Shown: positions 8,945 through 16,829 of the stretch, in pieces
How positions within the stretch are numbered: position 1 is the stretch's first letter
Layout of the letters: every line of letters begins with the position of its first letter
Source of the DNA: Bacteroidia bacterium
GTDB lineage: Bacteria > Bacteroidota > Bacteroidia > NS11-12g > UBA955
Direction: 5' to 3'
Length of the DNA stretch: 64,000 bases
Assembly (NCBI GenBank): GCA_023228875.1
Contig: JALOAG010000008.1
Location: forward strand, 1 to 64,000
Position numbers and translations under genes: made by a program
The notes under the pieces: generated by a model
The model's input: only the letters and a program-made list of their open reading frames with translations
Databases searched by the model: none
Told to the model about the DNA's origin: nothing

Positions 8945-10417
8945 TTATTCCATCTGTACTTCTAAAATGCCAAATTTATTGTTTATCAATTTTGCTTTCA
9001 TGTTTTGAGGAACAGAATCAAGCAGCATAGGTTGCAACATAAAGATCTTGTCGCCCTTCTCCCATTGGTTCGCACGTTTTCTTGTTACTGTCTGCCCTTG
9101 TTCTCGTTTGAGTTTTTCAATGTAAAATAAGGGAGTTGCGTAATATTTAAAGCCGGTCGCCCAAGCATAGCCTGAGAAATCACGTCCTTCTTGTATCCCC
9201 GAATTGACTAATTCTCCAAAATGATTTGACTCAATACAATATTCGCAAGTGGGAATGGGGGTGTTCATAATTCTGATGATTTTAACACTTGATATTACCA
9301 CAATGAATACCAAGGCTAATGTTACATATTTCTTATTGCGATAAGGAAATCTGCGTGAAGTATAATGTCTGGAAATGCCCGCAAACAATAAGCCTAAGGT
9401 AAATGCAATCAGAGGAAACATTGGAAAGTCATACCATTCAATCTTTGTTTTAGCAGTACTGATAAAGAATAACCAACAGATTGTAAGTAATGAGAAGTAC
9501 AAAATGGGTTTAGAAAAAATTCTGTCTGTACGCAATTTATAAACCCAAAACAAGAGCCCTAAAGGATATAGAAGAATCCAAGGTGAAGCGCGGTTGGAAA
9601 ATAATGCCGAAATATAGTAATTCCATTCTCCCCTGTGCCCTTCTACTACCTTGCCAAATCGGCCCCCGAGTTCATTGTCATAAACTGCAAGTAAATAGCC
9701 GGGGTTGTGAATGTTTCTGTACAAATAATAGAGCAAAATTGTTGATGCGCTCACCAAAATAGTTGCCCAAAAGCGTTGTGAAGATAGAATCCTCAATAAT
9801 TTACCTTCTAATGCTAAATATATAGCCAATCCGGGTGCAAACATGAGTCCGGCCACACCTTTACTTAGTACGGTAAGCACCAGAAACAACCCAAACCAAT
9901 GAAGGTATTTTTGATTGTTTGATTCAACATAAAGAAAAAATGCAATGAGGTAAGCCGTTGAAAATAATGCTAAGAATCCTTCAAAGTCCCCTGTGCGAAC
10001 GCCATGATAGCCATTATAACCACTAAAAGACAGTAAGACAAATACCGCAACAATTCCACCCAAAACACTTTTGAATTGAGAAACAAAAAAATGGAAAATG
10101 AATAAACAAAGTATTACTGCTGACAATGCTGTGGGTAGCCTAAGCGCAAATTCATTAATGCCAAATATTCGCATGGAGAGTGCTTGTGTTGCTGCCAACA
10201 ATGAAGGCTTGGTGTTCCACAAATCAACTTCCCCCTCAAAAGTAGTAATTAAAGGGTTGCCGTGGTCGCTCATTTCAATTGCGTTTATGGCTTGTCTGCT
10301 CTCATCCCAGCAGGCTAATGGACTTGAACCTAAGTTGTAGAAAACAGAAAATGAAGCAGCCAAAAGAACAATGAAATAAGAGACAGAAAGTGCAAAAGTA
10401 GTCTTCATTTTATTCAC
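8945..10417 (-). CDS. GT39/ArnT-type membrane glycosyltransferase
   Basis: A 490-residue integral membrane protein with about a dozen hydrophobic segments. The first periplasmic loop has CWDESRQAINAIEM, carrying the acidic DE typical of GT-C enzymes such as protein mannosyltransferases and ArnT, which move a sugar from a polyprenyl-phosphate carrier to an acceptor at the outer face of the inner membrane. NTKPSLLAATQALSMRIFG and the following FALRLPTALSA segment are also typical of this group. The C-terminal soluble part is short. Donor sugar and acceptor are unknown. It converges on the acyltransferase gene with a 2-bp gap and no terminator hairpin. Confidence 0.8.
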   Translation of the reverse strand: MNKMKTTFALSVSYFIVLLAASFSVFYNLGSSPLACWDESRQAINAIEMSDHGNPLITTFEGEVDLWNTKPSLLAATQALSMRIFGINEFALRLPTALSAVILCLFIFHFFVSQFKSVLGGIVAVFVLLSFSGYNGYHGVRTGDFEGFLALFSTAYLIAFFLYVESNNQKYLHWFGLFLVLTVLSKGVAGLMFAPGLAIYLALEGKLLRILSSQRFWATILVSASTILLYYLYRNIHNPGYLLAVYDNELGGRFGKVVEGHRGEWNYYISALFSNRASPWILLYPLGLLFWVYKLRTDRIFSKPILYFSLLTICWLFFISTAKTKIEWYDFPMFPLIAFTLGLLFAGISRHYTSRRFPYRNKKYVTLALVFIVVISSVKIIRIMNTPIPTCEYCIESNHFGELVNSGIQEGRDFSGYAWATGFKYYATPLFYIEKLKREQGQTVTRKRANQWEKGDKIFMLQPMLLDSVPQNMKAKLINNKFGILEVQME

Positions 10418-10482
10418 AGCAATATTATGAAGTTTATGCTGAAATAAGCATTGGTTCTATGTCAATCATTCTTAATAAAGAT

Positions 10483-10490
10483 TAACTTTG
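10483..10490 (+). promoter_or_regulatory. maeB: -7 promoter box (TAACTTTG) of maeB
   Basis: TAACTTTG matches TAnnTTTG. It overlaps the longer possible TTG start at 10488, so that start cannot be on the mRNA; the ATG at 10515 is used instead. Confidence 0.6.
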
Positions 10491-10514
10491 CCACCCTTAG
10501 AACAAGCAAATAAT

Positions 10515-12818
10515 ATGTCAGATAGTAAATTACAGCAGGATGCGTTGAATTATCATTCAGAAGGTCGTCCCGGAAAAATTGAAGTTATACCGACAAAACC
10601 ATATTCTACAAAGAGAGACCTAAGTTTGGCATATTCACCTGGTGTTGCCGAACCTTGTATAAGAATAGCAGAAAATACGGAAGATGTATATAAATACACA
10701 GCCAAGGGTAACTTAGTTGCTGTGATTTCAAACGGAACTGCTGTTTTGGGTTTAGGTAATATTGGTGCAGAAGCATCTAAACCGGTGATGGAAGGAAAGG
10801 GGCTTCTCTTTAAAATTTTTGCAGATATTGATGTGTTCGATATTGAACTGAACGTAAATTCTATAGATGAATTTGTTAACTGTGTCAAAGCTATGGAGCC
10901 AACGTTTGGTGGAATCAATCTGGAAGATATTAAATCGCCCGAATGTTTTGAAATTGAACGCAGACTACGCAAAGAACTCAATATTCCAATAATGCATGAT
11001 GATCAGCACGGGACTGCAATAATCTCAGGCGCAGGCTTGCTTAATGCACTTAAGATTGTAAATAAGGATATTGACAAAGTCAGAATGGTAGTAAATGGTG
11101 CGGGTGCATCTGCTATTTCTTGTTCTAAATTGTTTGTGTCTTTAGGTGTTAACAAAGAAAATTTGATTATGTTGGACAGCAAAGGCGTAATACGAAAAGA
11201 TAGATCAGACTTGGATGAAAACAAACTCTACTTTGCAACCGATCAAAACTTTAATCATCTCGAAGATGCATTGGTAGGTGCAGATGTTTTTGTTGGATTA
11301 TCCAAGGGCAATATTCTGACTCCTGAAATGGTGCTGAGTATGGCTAAAGACCCGATTGTTTTTGCATTGGCAAATCCTGAACCGGAAATAGACTATGAAC
11401 TTGCCGTCAACACCCGTGCAGATATTGTAATGGCAACAGGTAGGAGCGATTATCCTAATCAAGTAAATAATGTTTTGGGTTTTCCTTTTATCTTTAGAGG
11501 TGCACTCGATGTTAGAGCTACAGAAATCAATGAAGAAATGAAGTTGGCTGCTGTTCGTGCATTAGCAGCACTCACTTTAGAGCCTGTGCCGGAGGCTGTA
11601 AGTATTGCTTATAAACAAGAGGGGCTGTCTTTTGGACGTAATTACATCATTCCCAAACCGTTGGATCCGCGATTGATTGAAGTGGTAGCACCCGCTGTTG
11701 CACAAGCAGCAATGGATAGTGGGGTTGCTAAACGACCTATTACCAACATGGAAAGGTATAAACAAGAGTTGAGAGATAGATTAGGCTTGGATAATAAGTT
11801 TATGAGAAGAGTAAACTCTATGGCACGTAAGAACCCTAAAACTGTTGTTTTTGTTGAAGCAGATAACTTTAAAATATTGAAAGCTGCTCAAATCAGCTTG
11901 GAAGAAGGAATTGCGCGCCCAATTTTATTAGGCGATAAAGTAAAGATTAATTCACTTATTGAAGAATATAAATTAGACTTACAAGGGGTGCAAATGATAG
12001 ACCCTTGGGAAGAAAGTGCAAAGCGTAGTCAATATGGTGAAATTCTATATGCAAAACGTCAACGTAAAGGACTGACGCTCAATGAAGCTAAGAAGTTAAT
12101 GAAAGATCGTAATTACTATGGAATGATGATGTTGGAAACAGGCGCAGCCGATGCGGTAATCTCCGGTTTGACAAAAAATTATTCTAATACCATACGTCCG
12201 GCATTGCAAGTAATAGGTAAGGAGGAAGGTTATTCGCAGGTTTCTGGCATGTATATTATGATGACCAAGAAAGGACCGTTCTTCTTTGCAGATACAACAG
12301 TCAATATCAATCCAAACTGGGAAGAACTTGTTGAGATTACAAGGCAAGTGCATAAGAAGGTGCTTGATTTTGGAATAGAGCCAAAGATTGCAATGCTCTC
12401 TTATTCAAACTTCGGTTCTTCTAATGGCGAAATACCAAGTAAAATGCAAAAGGCAGTCGCTTATCTACATAAAAATCACCCTGAAATAAACGTAGATGGC
12501 GAAATGCAAGCAACATTCGCGCTCAACCGTGAATTGCTGTCAGAAAACTTTCCTTTTAGCACATTGGCAAATAAAGAAGTAAATACCTTTATTTTCCCTG
12601 AACTGGCTTCAGGCAATATAGCTTATAATTTTGCCAAAAGCTTTGGAAAGGCTGAAACAATGGGACCAATTTTAATGGGACTTAAAAGGTCTGTACATAT
12701 TCTGCAGTTAGCAAGTAGTGTTCGAGAAATTGTGAACATGGTAGCTGTTGCTGTTATTGATGCACAAGGCAAAAGCGGTGCAACTTCGCAAGTTGTTTCT
12801 CGTAGTGCCGGAGAATAA
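10515..12818 (+). CDS. maeB: NADP-dependent malic enzyme with C-terminal phosphotransacetylase-like domain
   Basis: A 767-residue MaeB-type enzyme that decarboxylates malate to pyruvate with NADP, supplying NADPH and linking the TCA cycle to gluconeogenesis. The N-terminal part (about 1-430) has SLAYSPGVAEPC, HDDQHGTAIISGAGLLNAL, the NADP-binding VVNGAGASAISC and ATGRSDYPNQVNN. Residues about 440-767 resemble phosphate acetyltransferase and are usually regulatory in this family (acetyl-CoA sensing). Length matches full two-domain MaeB. The ATG at 10515 was chosen because the TAACTTTG box lies inside the longer ORF. No terminator hairpin is visible after it. Confidence 0.95.
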   Translation: MSDSKLQQDALNYHSEGRPGKIEVIPTKPYSTKRDLSLAYSPGVAEPCIRIAENTEDVYKYTAKGNLVAVISNGTAVLGLGNIGAEASKPVMEGKGLLFKIFADIDVFDIELNVNSIDEFVNCVKAMEPTFGGINLEDIKSPECFEIERRLRKELNIPIMHDDQHGTAIISGAGLLNALKIVNKDIDKVRMVVNGAGASAISCSKLFVSLGVNKENLIMLDSKGVIRKDRSDLDENKLYFATDQNFNHLEDALVGADVFVGLSKGNILTPEMVLSMAKDPIVFALANPEPEIDYELAVNTRADIVMATGRSDYPNQVNNVLGFPFIFRGALDVRATEINEEMKLAAVRALAALTLEPVPEAVSIAYKQEGLSFGRNYIIPKPLDPRLIEVVAPAVAQAAMDSGVAKRPITNMERYKQELRDRLGLDNKFMRRVNSMARKNPKTVVFVEADNFKILKAAQISLEEGIARPILLGDKVKINSLIEEYKLDLQGVQMIDPWEESAKRSQYGEILYAKRQRKGLTLNEAKKLMKDRNYYGMMMLETGAADAVISGLTKNYSNTIRPALQVIGKEEGYSQVSGMYIMMTKKGPFFFADTTVNINPNWEELVEITRQVHKKVLDFGIEPKIAMLSYSNFGSSNGEIPSKMQKAVAYLHKNHPEINVDGEMQATFALNRELLSENFPFSTLANKEVNTFIFPELASGNIAYNFAKSFGKAETMGPILMGLKRSVHILQLASSVREIVNMVAVAVIDAQGKSGATSQVVSRSAGE

Positions 12819-12905
12819 GCCTACTACGTTCGGGTTTGGCAAAGGATATGATTTTTAAAACAAATGTTGATGTGGAGCACTAAATCTCCATTATTGCAAC
12901 ACCGG

Positions 12906-12985
12906 TGTAGCTGTTGTAACAATCTCCTCTAAAATCCTGATCAACCAAGCTTTTAGTTAAAAAATGACTTCAAAAGATGCCGTGA
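12906..12985. repeat. Imperfect direct repeat, left copy, flanking the accessory block
   Basis: About 75 bp beginning GTAGCTGTTGTAACAAT and running through CAACCAAG, TTAAAAAATGACTTCA and AAGATG. It aligns with 18645-18720 in the same orientation, with one single-base gap and roughly three quarters identical bases (higher in the last 40). It lies between the end of maeB and the convergent response regulator, in the otherwise empty stretch 12819-13034. Confidence 0.45.
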
Positions 12986-13034
12986 TTGGAGAGGAGGGAG
13001 ATAGTGTGGGGGTAAAGAAAGAAATAAAAAATCG

Positions 13035-13709
13035 TTATTCATCGTTTTTACCTCTTTTTACCACCTTTACAGCCTGCATTCTTGATGTAACGTGTAACTT
13101 GCTGTATATTTTAGTAACGTTATTTCTAACAGTATTCGGGCTTAAACCCAATTCCTGTGCTATTTCTTTATATTCCAATCCGTCCACCAATAACGTTAAA
13201 ATATCTTTTTCCCTTTCAGTAAGGTTGTATTCGTTTTCCTGTTCGGATTTTACTTCTTTGTTGAATTTATGTTCCGTATTCGTGAGCAAATTCAAAACTT
13301 TTCTTGCAATGCTTGGCGATAATGGCGCACTTTCGCCATTCATTAAACTGTCAATCGCTTCTTTAATTTTTTCAACAGGTTCGTCTTTCAGCAAATAACC
13401 GTCTGCGCCTGCTTTTATGGCGTTGAATATTTTTTCGTCCTCGTCAAAAATCGTCAGCATCAGGTAACGTGTTTTCGGGAAACGTAATTTGCCCTCTGCC
13501 ACAGCTTCAATGCCGTTCATTATTGGCATATCAATATCCATTAACACCACATCAGGCTCAATGGCGTTTCTTGCTTCCCGCATTTCTTTCAGAAAATCTT
13601 TTCCGTTTTCAGCAGTAAACAGTACTTCATAATTGGGGACATTATTGAGTTTATCCTTTAATGTAAGACAAATATTTTTTTTATCATCAACGATAGCAAT
13701 GTAAATCAT
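13035..13709 (-). CDS. NarL/LuxR-type response regulator
   Basis: A 224-residue two-component regulator. The receiver domain (1-125) has the acidic pair D8-D9, the phospho-acceptor D58 in VLMDIDMP and the conserved Lys in LLKDEP. The C-terminal LuxR-type helix-turn-helix (about 160-224) has LTEREKDILTLLVDG, YKEIAQELGLSPNTVRNN and KLHVTSRMQA. It lies 55 bp downstream of its cognate kinase on the same strand but has its own -7 box (TATTTTTG, 13733-13726) and a 7-2-7 palindrome 24 bp before that box. It therefore probably activates its own gene by binding where the -33 element would be. Confidence 0.93.
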   Translation of the reverse strand: MIYIAIVDDKKNICLTLKDKLNNVPNYEVLFTAENGKDFLKEMREARNAIEPDVVLMDIDMPIMNGIEAVAEGKLRFPKTRYLMLTIFDEDEKIFNAIKAGADGYLLKDEPVEKIKEAIDSLMNGESAPLSPSIARKVLNLLTNTEHKFNKEVKSEQENEYNLTEREKDILTLLVDGLEYKEIAQELGLSPNTVRNNVTKIYSKLHVTSRMQAVKVVKRGKNDE

Positions 13710-13725
13710 CTTTTCAATTTTCTTT

Positions 13726-13733
13726 CAAAAATA
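13726..13733 (-). promoter_or_regulatory. -7 promoter box (TATTTTTG) of the response regulator gene
   Basis: TATTTTTG on the minus strand, 16 nt before the ATG at 13709. It has no TTTG at -33; instead the palindrome at 13758-13773 lies 24 bp upstream, an arrangement seen at activator-dependent promoters. Confidence 0.55.
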
Positions 13734-13757
13734 TAACCGAAAAAAGCGCAGTGAAAT

Positions 13758-13773
13758 AGTACACTTATACTAA
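13758..13773. promoter_or_regulatory. Operator-like 7-2-7 palindrome 1 (response regulator promoter)
   Basis: TAGTACA-CT-TATACTA is an inverted repeat with one mismatch to the consensus TAGTACA-nn-TGTACTA shared with 15425-15440 and 16761-16776. It overlaps the end of the kinase gene and lies 49 bp upstream of the regulator's ATG. NarL-family regulators commonly bind 7-2-7 sites. Confidence 0.6.
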
Positions 13774-15381
13774 CAACACATACTTTGTTCCTCTGTTTAT
13801 TTCCGTTTCCAACGTAAGCGTTACGCCAAACTCTGTCGCACGTTTTTTAATGTTTTGCAGTCCGTATTGTTCCTTGCCATGCGGTGAGTCTGTCGAATCG
13901 TTTTTTTGTGCGGCATCAAAGCCAACGCCATTATCGCTAATCATTATCAACAGTTTTTCTTCTTCGCACTGTACGTCAATTTTTACTTCGGTGGCAGCAG
14001 CATATTTGAAAGCGTTGTTTAGAATTTCCTGACATATACGGTAAAGGCTCAGACCTAACAAAGCATTGAGTTCTTTTTTAGAGGTAATGTTTTCGGTAAA
14101 ACTGATTTTTGTGCTGCTGTGCTTAAACAAATCTCTTGCAAACACTTTCAGCTTATCCGAAAAATCCTGTACGTTGATATTTGCATCGCTGATTGCCCAA
14201 ATCGTTTCACGCAGACTACTAATAACACTTTTTACAGATTGGTTGATACTTTCTGTTACTTCACTGCGCTTTTCTTTGTCCTCATCATTTATGCCGTCCA
14301 ATGAATAAATAATATACGAAAGCTGCCCGCCAACATTATCGTGCAAATCTCTTGCTATTCGTTCTTTATCTTTTTGCAAGGTTTGCAGCATCTGTAGTTC
14401 TTGTTGTTTTTTCTTTAAACGATTTCTGTTGAATAACCACAATGCCACTGCAACGAAAAGCAGGAATACGATTACGACAATCACAAGTATCAACTTATGT
14501 TGTTCGTTTTTCTCATGCAAAATTTTGTTCTCGGCTTCTTTCTTCTCGGTTTCATAGAGTGTTTCAAATTTTGCGATGTTCTCTGCTTTCTCTTTTTGCA
14601 ATATTGAATCTTTGAAGTGAAACCATTTCCACATATACGTTCGTGCAGAAGTATCTCCTAACATAATCAAACATTCTGCTTTGCCTCTGTAAGCGTTTAA
14701 AATTGCTTCGCTGTTTCCCGTTTCCAAATAGAGTTTTTCAGCTACGTTGATATGCTCTAACGCCTCTTTGTAATCCTTTTTAAAGAAGAAAGCATAATTG
14801 TAACGTTTGCTTTTTGCAAAAGCCAGCATACCTTTGTCATTTGACAATTCGGCATACTTTTCGGCTTCGGCTATCATCTTTTCAATTTTCGCAGGATTTT
14901 TTGAAGTGTTCAAGTACAGTTCGGCAAGAGTGGAATAAGTTTGCGATAAATGAGCAAAGTCGTTTTCCTTTTGCATTAGCTCAATCGCTTTGAAAGCATA
15001 TTTTTCGGCAGAATCAACCTTTTCGTCTTCGATGTACAAAACACCCAAAAAGTAATATGCCTGAGAAAGCAAGGTGTCAAGATGATTTTTTTCAGCAATA
15101 TACAAAGCATTGTAAGACCATTTGAAAGAAGCAGTATGGTCGTACAAAAAGTAATGACATCGGGCAAGTGATAGTGAAGCACGAGCCATAGCAGTAGGAT
15201 TGTTTTCCTTTTCTGCCTGCTTCAAAGCCTGTAAATATTTTTCCTGTGCAAGCGGATAGTTATTCTGTTCGTAAAGTTGTTTGGCTTGTTGCAGTGTTGT
15301 TTCAATTGATTGGCAATATGAATTTGCTGCACTAAGTATGCACAAGCAAAGAAAATAAAATTTACGTAGTTTCTTATTCAT
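13765..15381 (-). CDS. TPR-containing sensor histidine kinase (HisKA_3 / NarX-DesK type)
   Basis: A 538-residue sensor. Residues 1-24 form a signal peptide; about 25-270 contain tetratricopeptide repeats predicted to be periplasmic; 296-317 is one membrane span followed by a short coiled coil. The HisKA_3 dimerisation box has ERIARDLHDNVGGQLSY with phospho-accepting H347. The HATPase domain shows QEILNNAFKYA (N box), DNGVGFD (G1) and a final GLQNIKKRATEFG. It is directly upstream of its regulator. A perfect 7-2-7 palindrome lies 44 bp before its ATG, with a TAGTTTTG -7 box (15401-15394) between. The ligand sensed is unknown. Confidence 0.92.
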   Translation of the reverse strand: MNKKLRKFYFLCLCILSAANSYCQSIETTLQQAKQLYEQNNYPLAQEKYLQALKQAEKENNPTAMARASLSLARCHYFLYDHTASFKWSYNALYIAEKNHLDTLLSQAYYFLGVLYIEDEKVDSAEKYAFKAIELMQKENDFAHLSQTYSTLAELYLNTSKNPAKIEKMIAEAEKYAELSNDKGMLAFAKSKRYNYAFFFKKDYKEALEHINVAEKLYLETGNSEAILNAYRGKAECLIMLGDTSARTYMWKWFHFKDSILQKEKAENIAKFETLYETEKKEAENKILHEKNEQHKLILVIVVIVFLLFVAVALWLFNRNRLKKKQQELQMLQTLQKDKERIARDLHDNVGGQLSYIIYSLDGINDEDKEKRSEVTESINQSVKSVISSLRETIWAISDANINVQDFSDKLKVFARDLFKHSSTKISFTENITSKKELNALLGLSLYRICQEILNNAFKYAAATEVKIDVQCEEEKLLIMISDNGVGFDAAQKNDSTDSPHGKEQYGLQNIKKRATEFGVTLTLETEINRGTKYVLLV

Positions 15382-15393
15382 ATTATGGACTTA

Positions 15394-15401
15394 CAAAACT
15401 A
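15394..15401 (-). promoter_or_regulatory. -7 promoter box (TAGTTTTG) of the histidine kinase gene
   Basis: TAGTTTTG on the minus strand, 12 nt before the ATG at 15381. The palindrome at 15425-15440 begins 23 bp upstream of it, nearly the same spacing as at the regulator promoter (24 bp). Confidence 0.55.
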
Positions 15402-15424
15402 TCAATATCTGTCATCACAACGCT

Positions 15425-15440
15425 TAGTACATCTGTACTA
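15425..15440. promoter_or_regulatory. Operator-like 7-2-7 palindrome 2 (histidine kinase promoter), perfect
   Basis: TAGTACA-TC-TGTACTA is a perfect inverted repeat with 7-bp arms. It lies between the end of the ATPase gene and the kinase start. The similarity to the third site extends beyond the palindrome on the plus strand (TATTnCnTGCCTnAAAAC). Confidence 0.68.
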
Positions 15441-15462
15441 TTACTTGCCTAAAAACCTGTTG

Positions 15463-16713
15463 CTATGAACTTAAAAACTCGTGGGCGGGAACAAGTTTGA
15501 TACTGAAACCGTCTTTTCCAAATTCATCTTTTTGCTCCATTGTTACGATTGTTCCTTCCTTTTTGCCGAAAAATTTCATCGCTTCCAACAAACCGTTATA
15601 TTCTCGTTCAAAGTTTTGGTCATTGATGTGGTAACACACCTGCATAAGTTGCTGAATTTTGCCATTTTCAAAAACCACAAAATCACATTCGCCTTTTTCT
15701 TTGAAAAAAAATAATTCCTTGTATTTCCTTCTCAAGTACAGATAAATCATATTTTCGAATTTGTGTCTGTTATCTTCCGAAAAGGAAAGCGAAACCGCAT
15801 TGATAAAGCCCGTGTCAATAGCATATACTTTTTTGGGATTTCGTGCCTGAGCTTTCAGCGAATAACTGAATTGAGGCAAAAAATCAACTAAGTAACTATC
15901 GCGGCAGTAAGCGAAATATTCCAGCATTGTTGTAGCAGATTTTATACCAAACATTCCCGTGAGCTTATTTGCCGACAGTGGTTTCCCTACATTCGACATC
16001 AAATACACCACTAATTGCTTTAAAGGGTAGGTGTCGCGTATATTATGCCTTACGGCTATGTCGCGTATCACAATATCTTCCGTCAAAGCATTCAGAATAA
16101 GCGGCTGTTTGTTTTTTACAAATTCAGGCATTTCGCCACTTTGCAGATATGCAGCTACGGTATTTTTTGATGCTTTTATTTTGTTATACCTCAAAAATTC
16201 CGGGTATGAGAAAGGAAATAATTCCATAGAAAGATGCCTGCCCGTGAGGTGCGTTCCCATTTCCCTGCTCAGTAGCGAAGCATTGGAACCGGTTACAAAA
16301 ACTGTATAATTTTCGTTCAACAGTTGATGTATAAAAATTTCCCATTTTTCAACCAATTGTATTTTGTCAAAAAAAAGTGCCTTTTGCTTTTGACGGTCTA
16401 TTTCATTTTTCAGGCGGACAAAATCAGAATGCTCAAAACCCGTAAGGCGGATGTCTTCAAAATTGAGATACAAGGCGCTTTTGTAATTTTTTTTGAGCAA
16501 CTGCAACAACAAGGTGCTTTTGCCGCATCGCCTGATGCCGGTTATGATAGTGGCAAAATTTCTTGCTATGGGCATATCTGCCAAAGCAGTTCGCAACAGG
16601 GATAAATCTTTAGTTGAAAAGCTTTCCTTTTGTGCAGCTATTACTACCTGTTTTTGCTCCTGACGAAGCTTCTCCTTAGAATTTTTACGCTGAAAGTATA
16701 AAATATTATCCAT
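15463..16713 (-). CDS. AAA-type ATPase with DUF4143 domain
   Basis: A 416-residue ATPase of the group annotated 'ATP-binding protein / DUF4143'. The Walker A motif is GIRRCGKST at residues 59-67, Walker B is in ALFFDKIQ, and FVTGSNASLLSREMG is the typical sensor segment. The C-terminal half (about 240-400) is the DUF4143 domain, ending in a nuclease-like fold region with GECDFVVFENGKIQ. The cellular role of this widespread, patchily distributed family is not known. The gene is bracketed by similar 35-60 bp direct repeats, each holding the 7-2-7 palindrome, which suggests it was inserted between the kinase and the beta-propeller gene. The palindrome 48 bp upstream suggests shared control. Confidence 0.85.
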   Translation of the reverse strand: MDNILYFQRKNSKEKLRQEQKQVVIAAQKESFSTKDLSLLRTALADMPIARNFATIITGIRRCGKSTLLLQLLKKNYKSALYLNFEDIRLTGFEHSDFVRLKNEIDRQKQKALFFDKIQLVEKWEIFIHQLLNENYTVFVTGSNASLLSREMGTHLTGRHLSMELFPFSYPEFLRYNKIKASKNTVAAYLQSGEMPEFVKNKQPLILNALTEDIVIRDIAVRHNIRDTYPLKQLVVYLMSNVGKPLSANKLTGMFGIKSATTMLEYFAYCRDSYLVDFLPQFSYSLKAQARNPKKVYAIDTGFINAVSLSFSEDNRHKFENMIYLYLRRKYKELFFFKEKGECDFVVFENGKIQQLMQVCYHINDQNFEREYNGLLEAMKFFGKKEGTIVTMEQKDEFGKDGFSIKLVPAHEFLSS

Positions 16714-16760
16714 TGATAACGAAAATCTTTATCCATCTTCAATGAAAAATATACATCTTA

Positions 16761-16776
16761 TGGTACACCTGTACTA
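16761..16776. promoter_or_regulatory. Operator-like 7-2-7 palindrome 3 (between ATPase and beta-propeller gene)
   Basis: TGGTACA-CC-TGTACTA has one mismatch to the shared consensus. It is 48 bp from the ATPase start on one side and 54 bp from the beta-propeller gene start on the other. No good TAnnTTTG box is visible on either side at the 23-24 bp spacing of the other two sites. Confidence 0.6.
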
Positions 16777-16829
16777 TTTCCTGCCTCAAAACGATTGGTG
16801 AGTTATGCACCATTAAAAACGTAAAAGTT

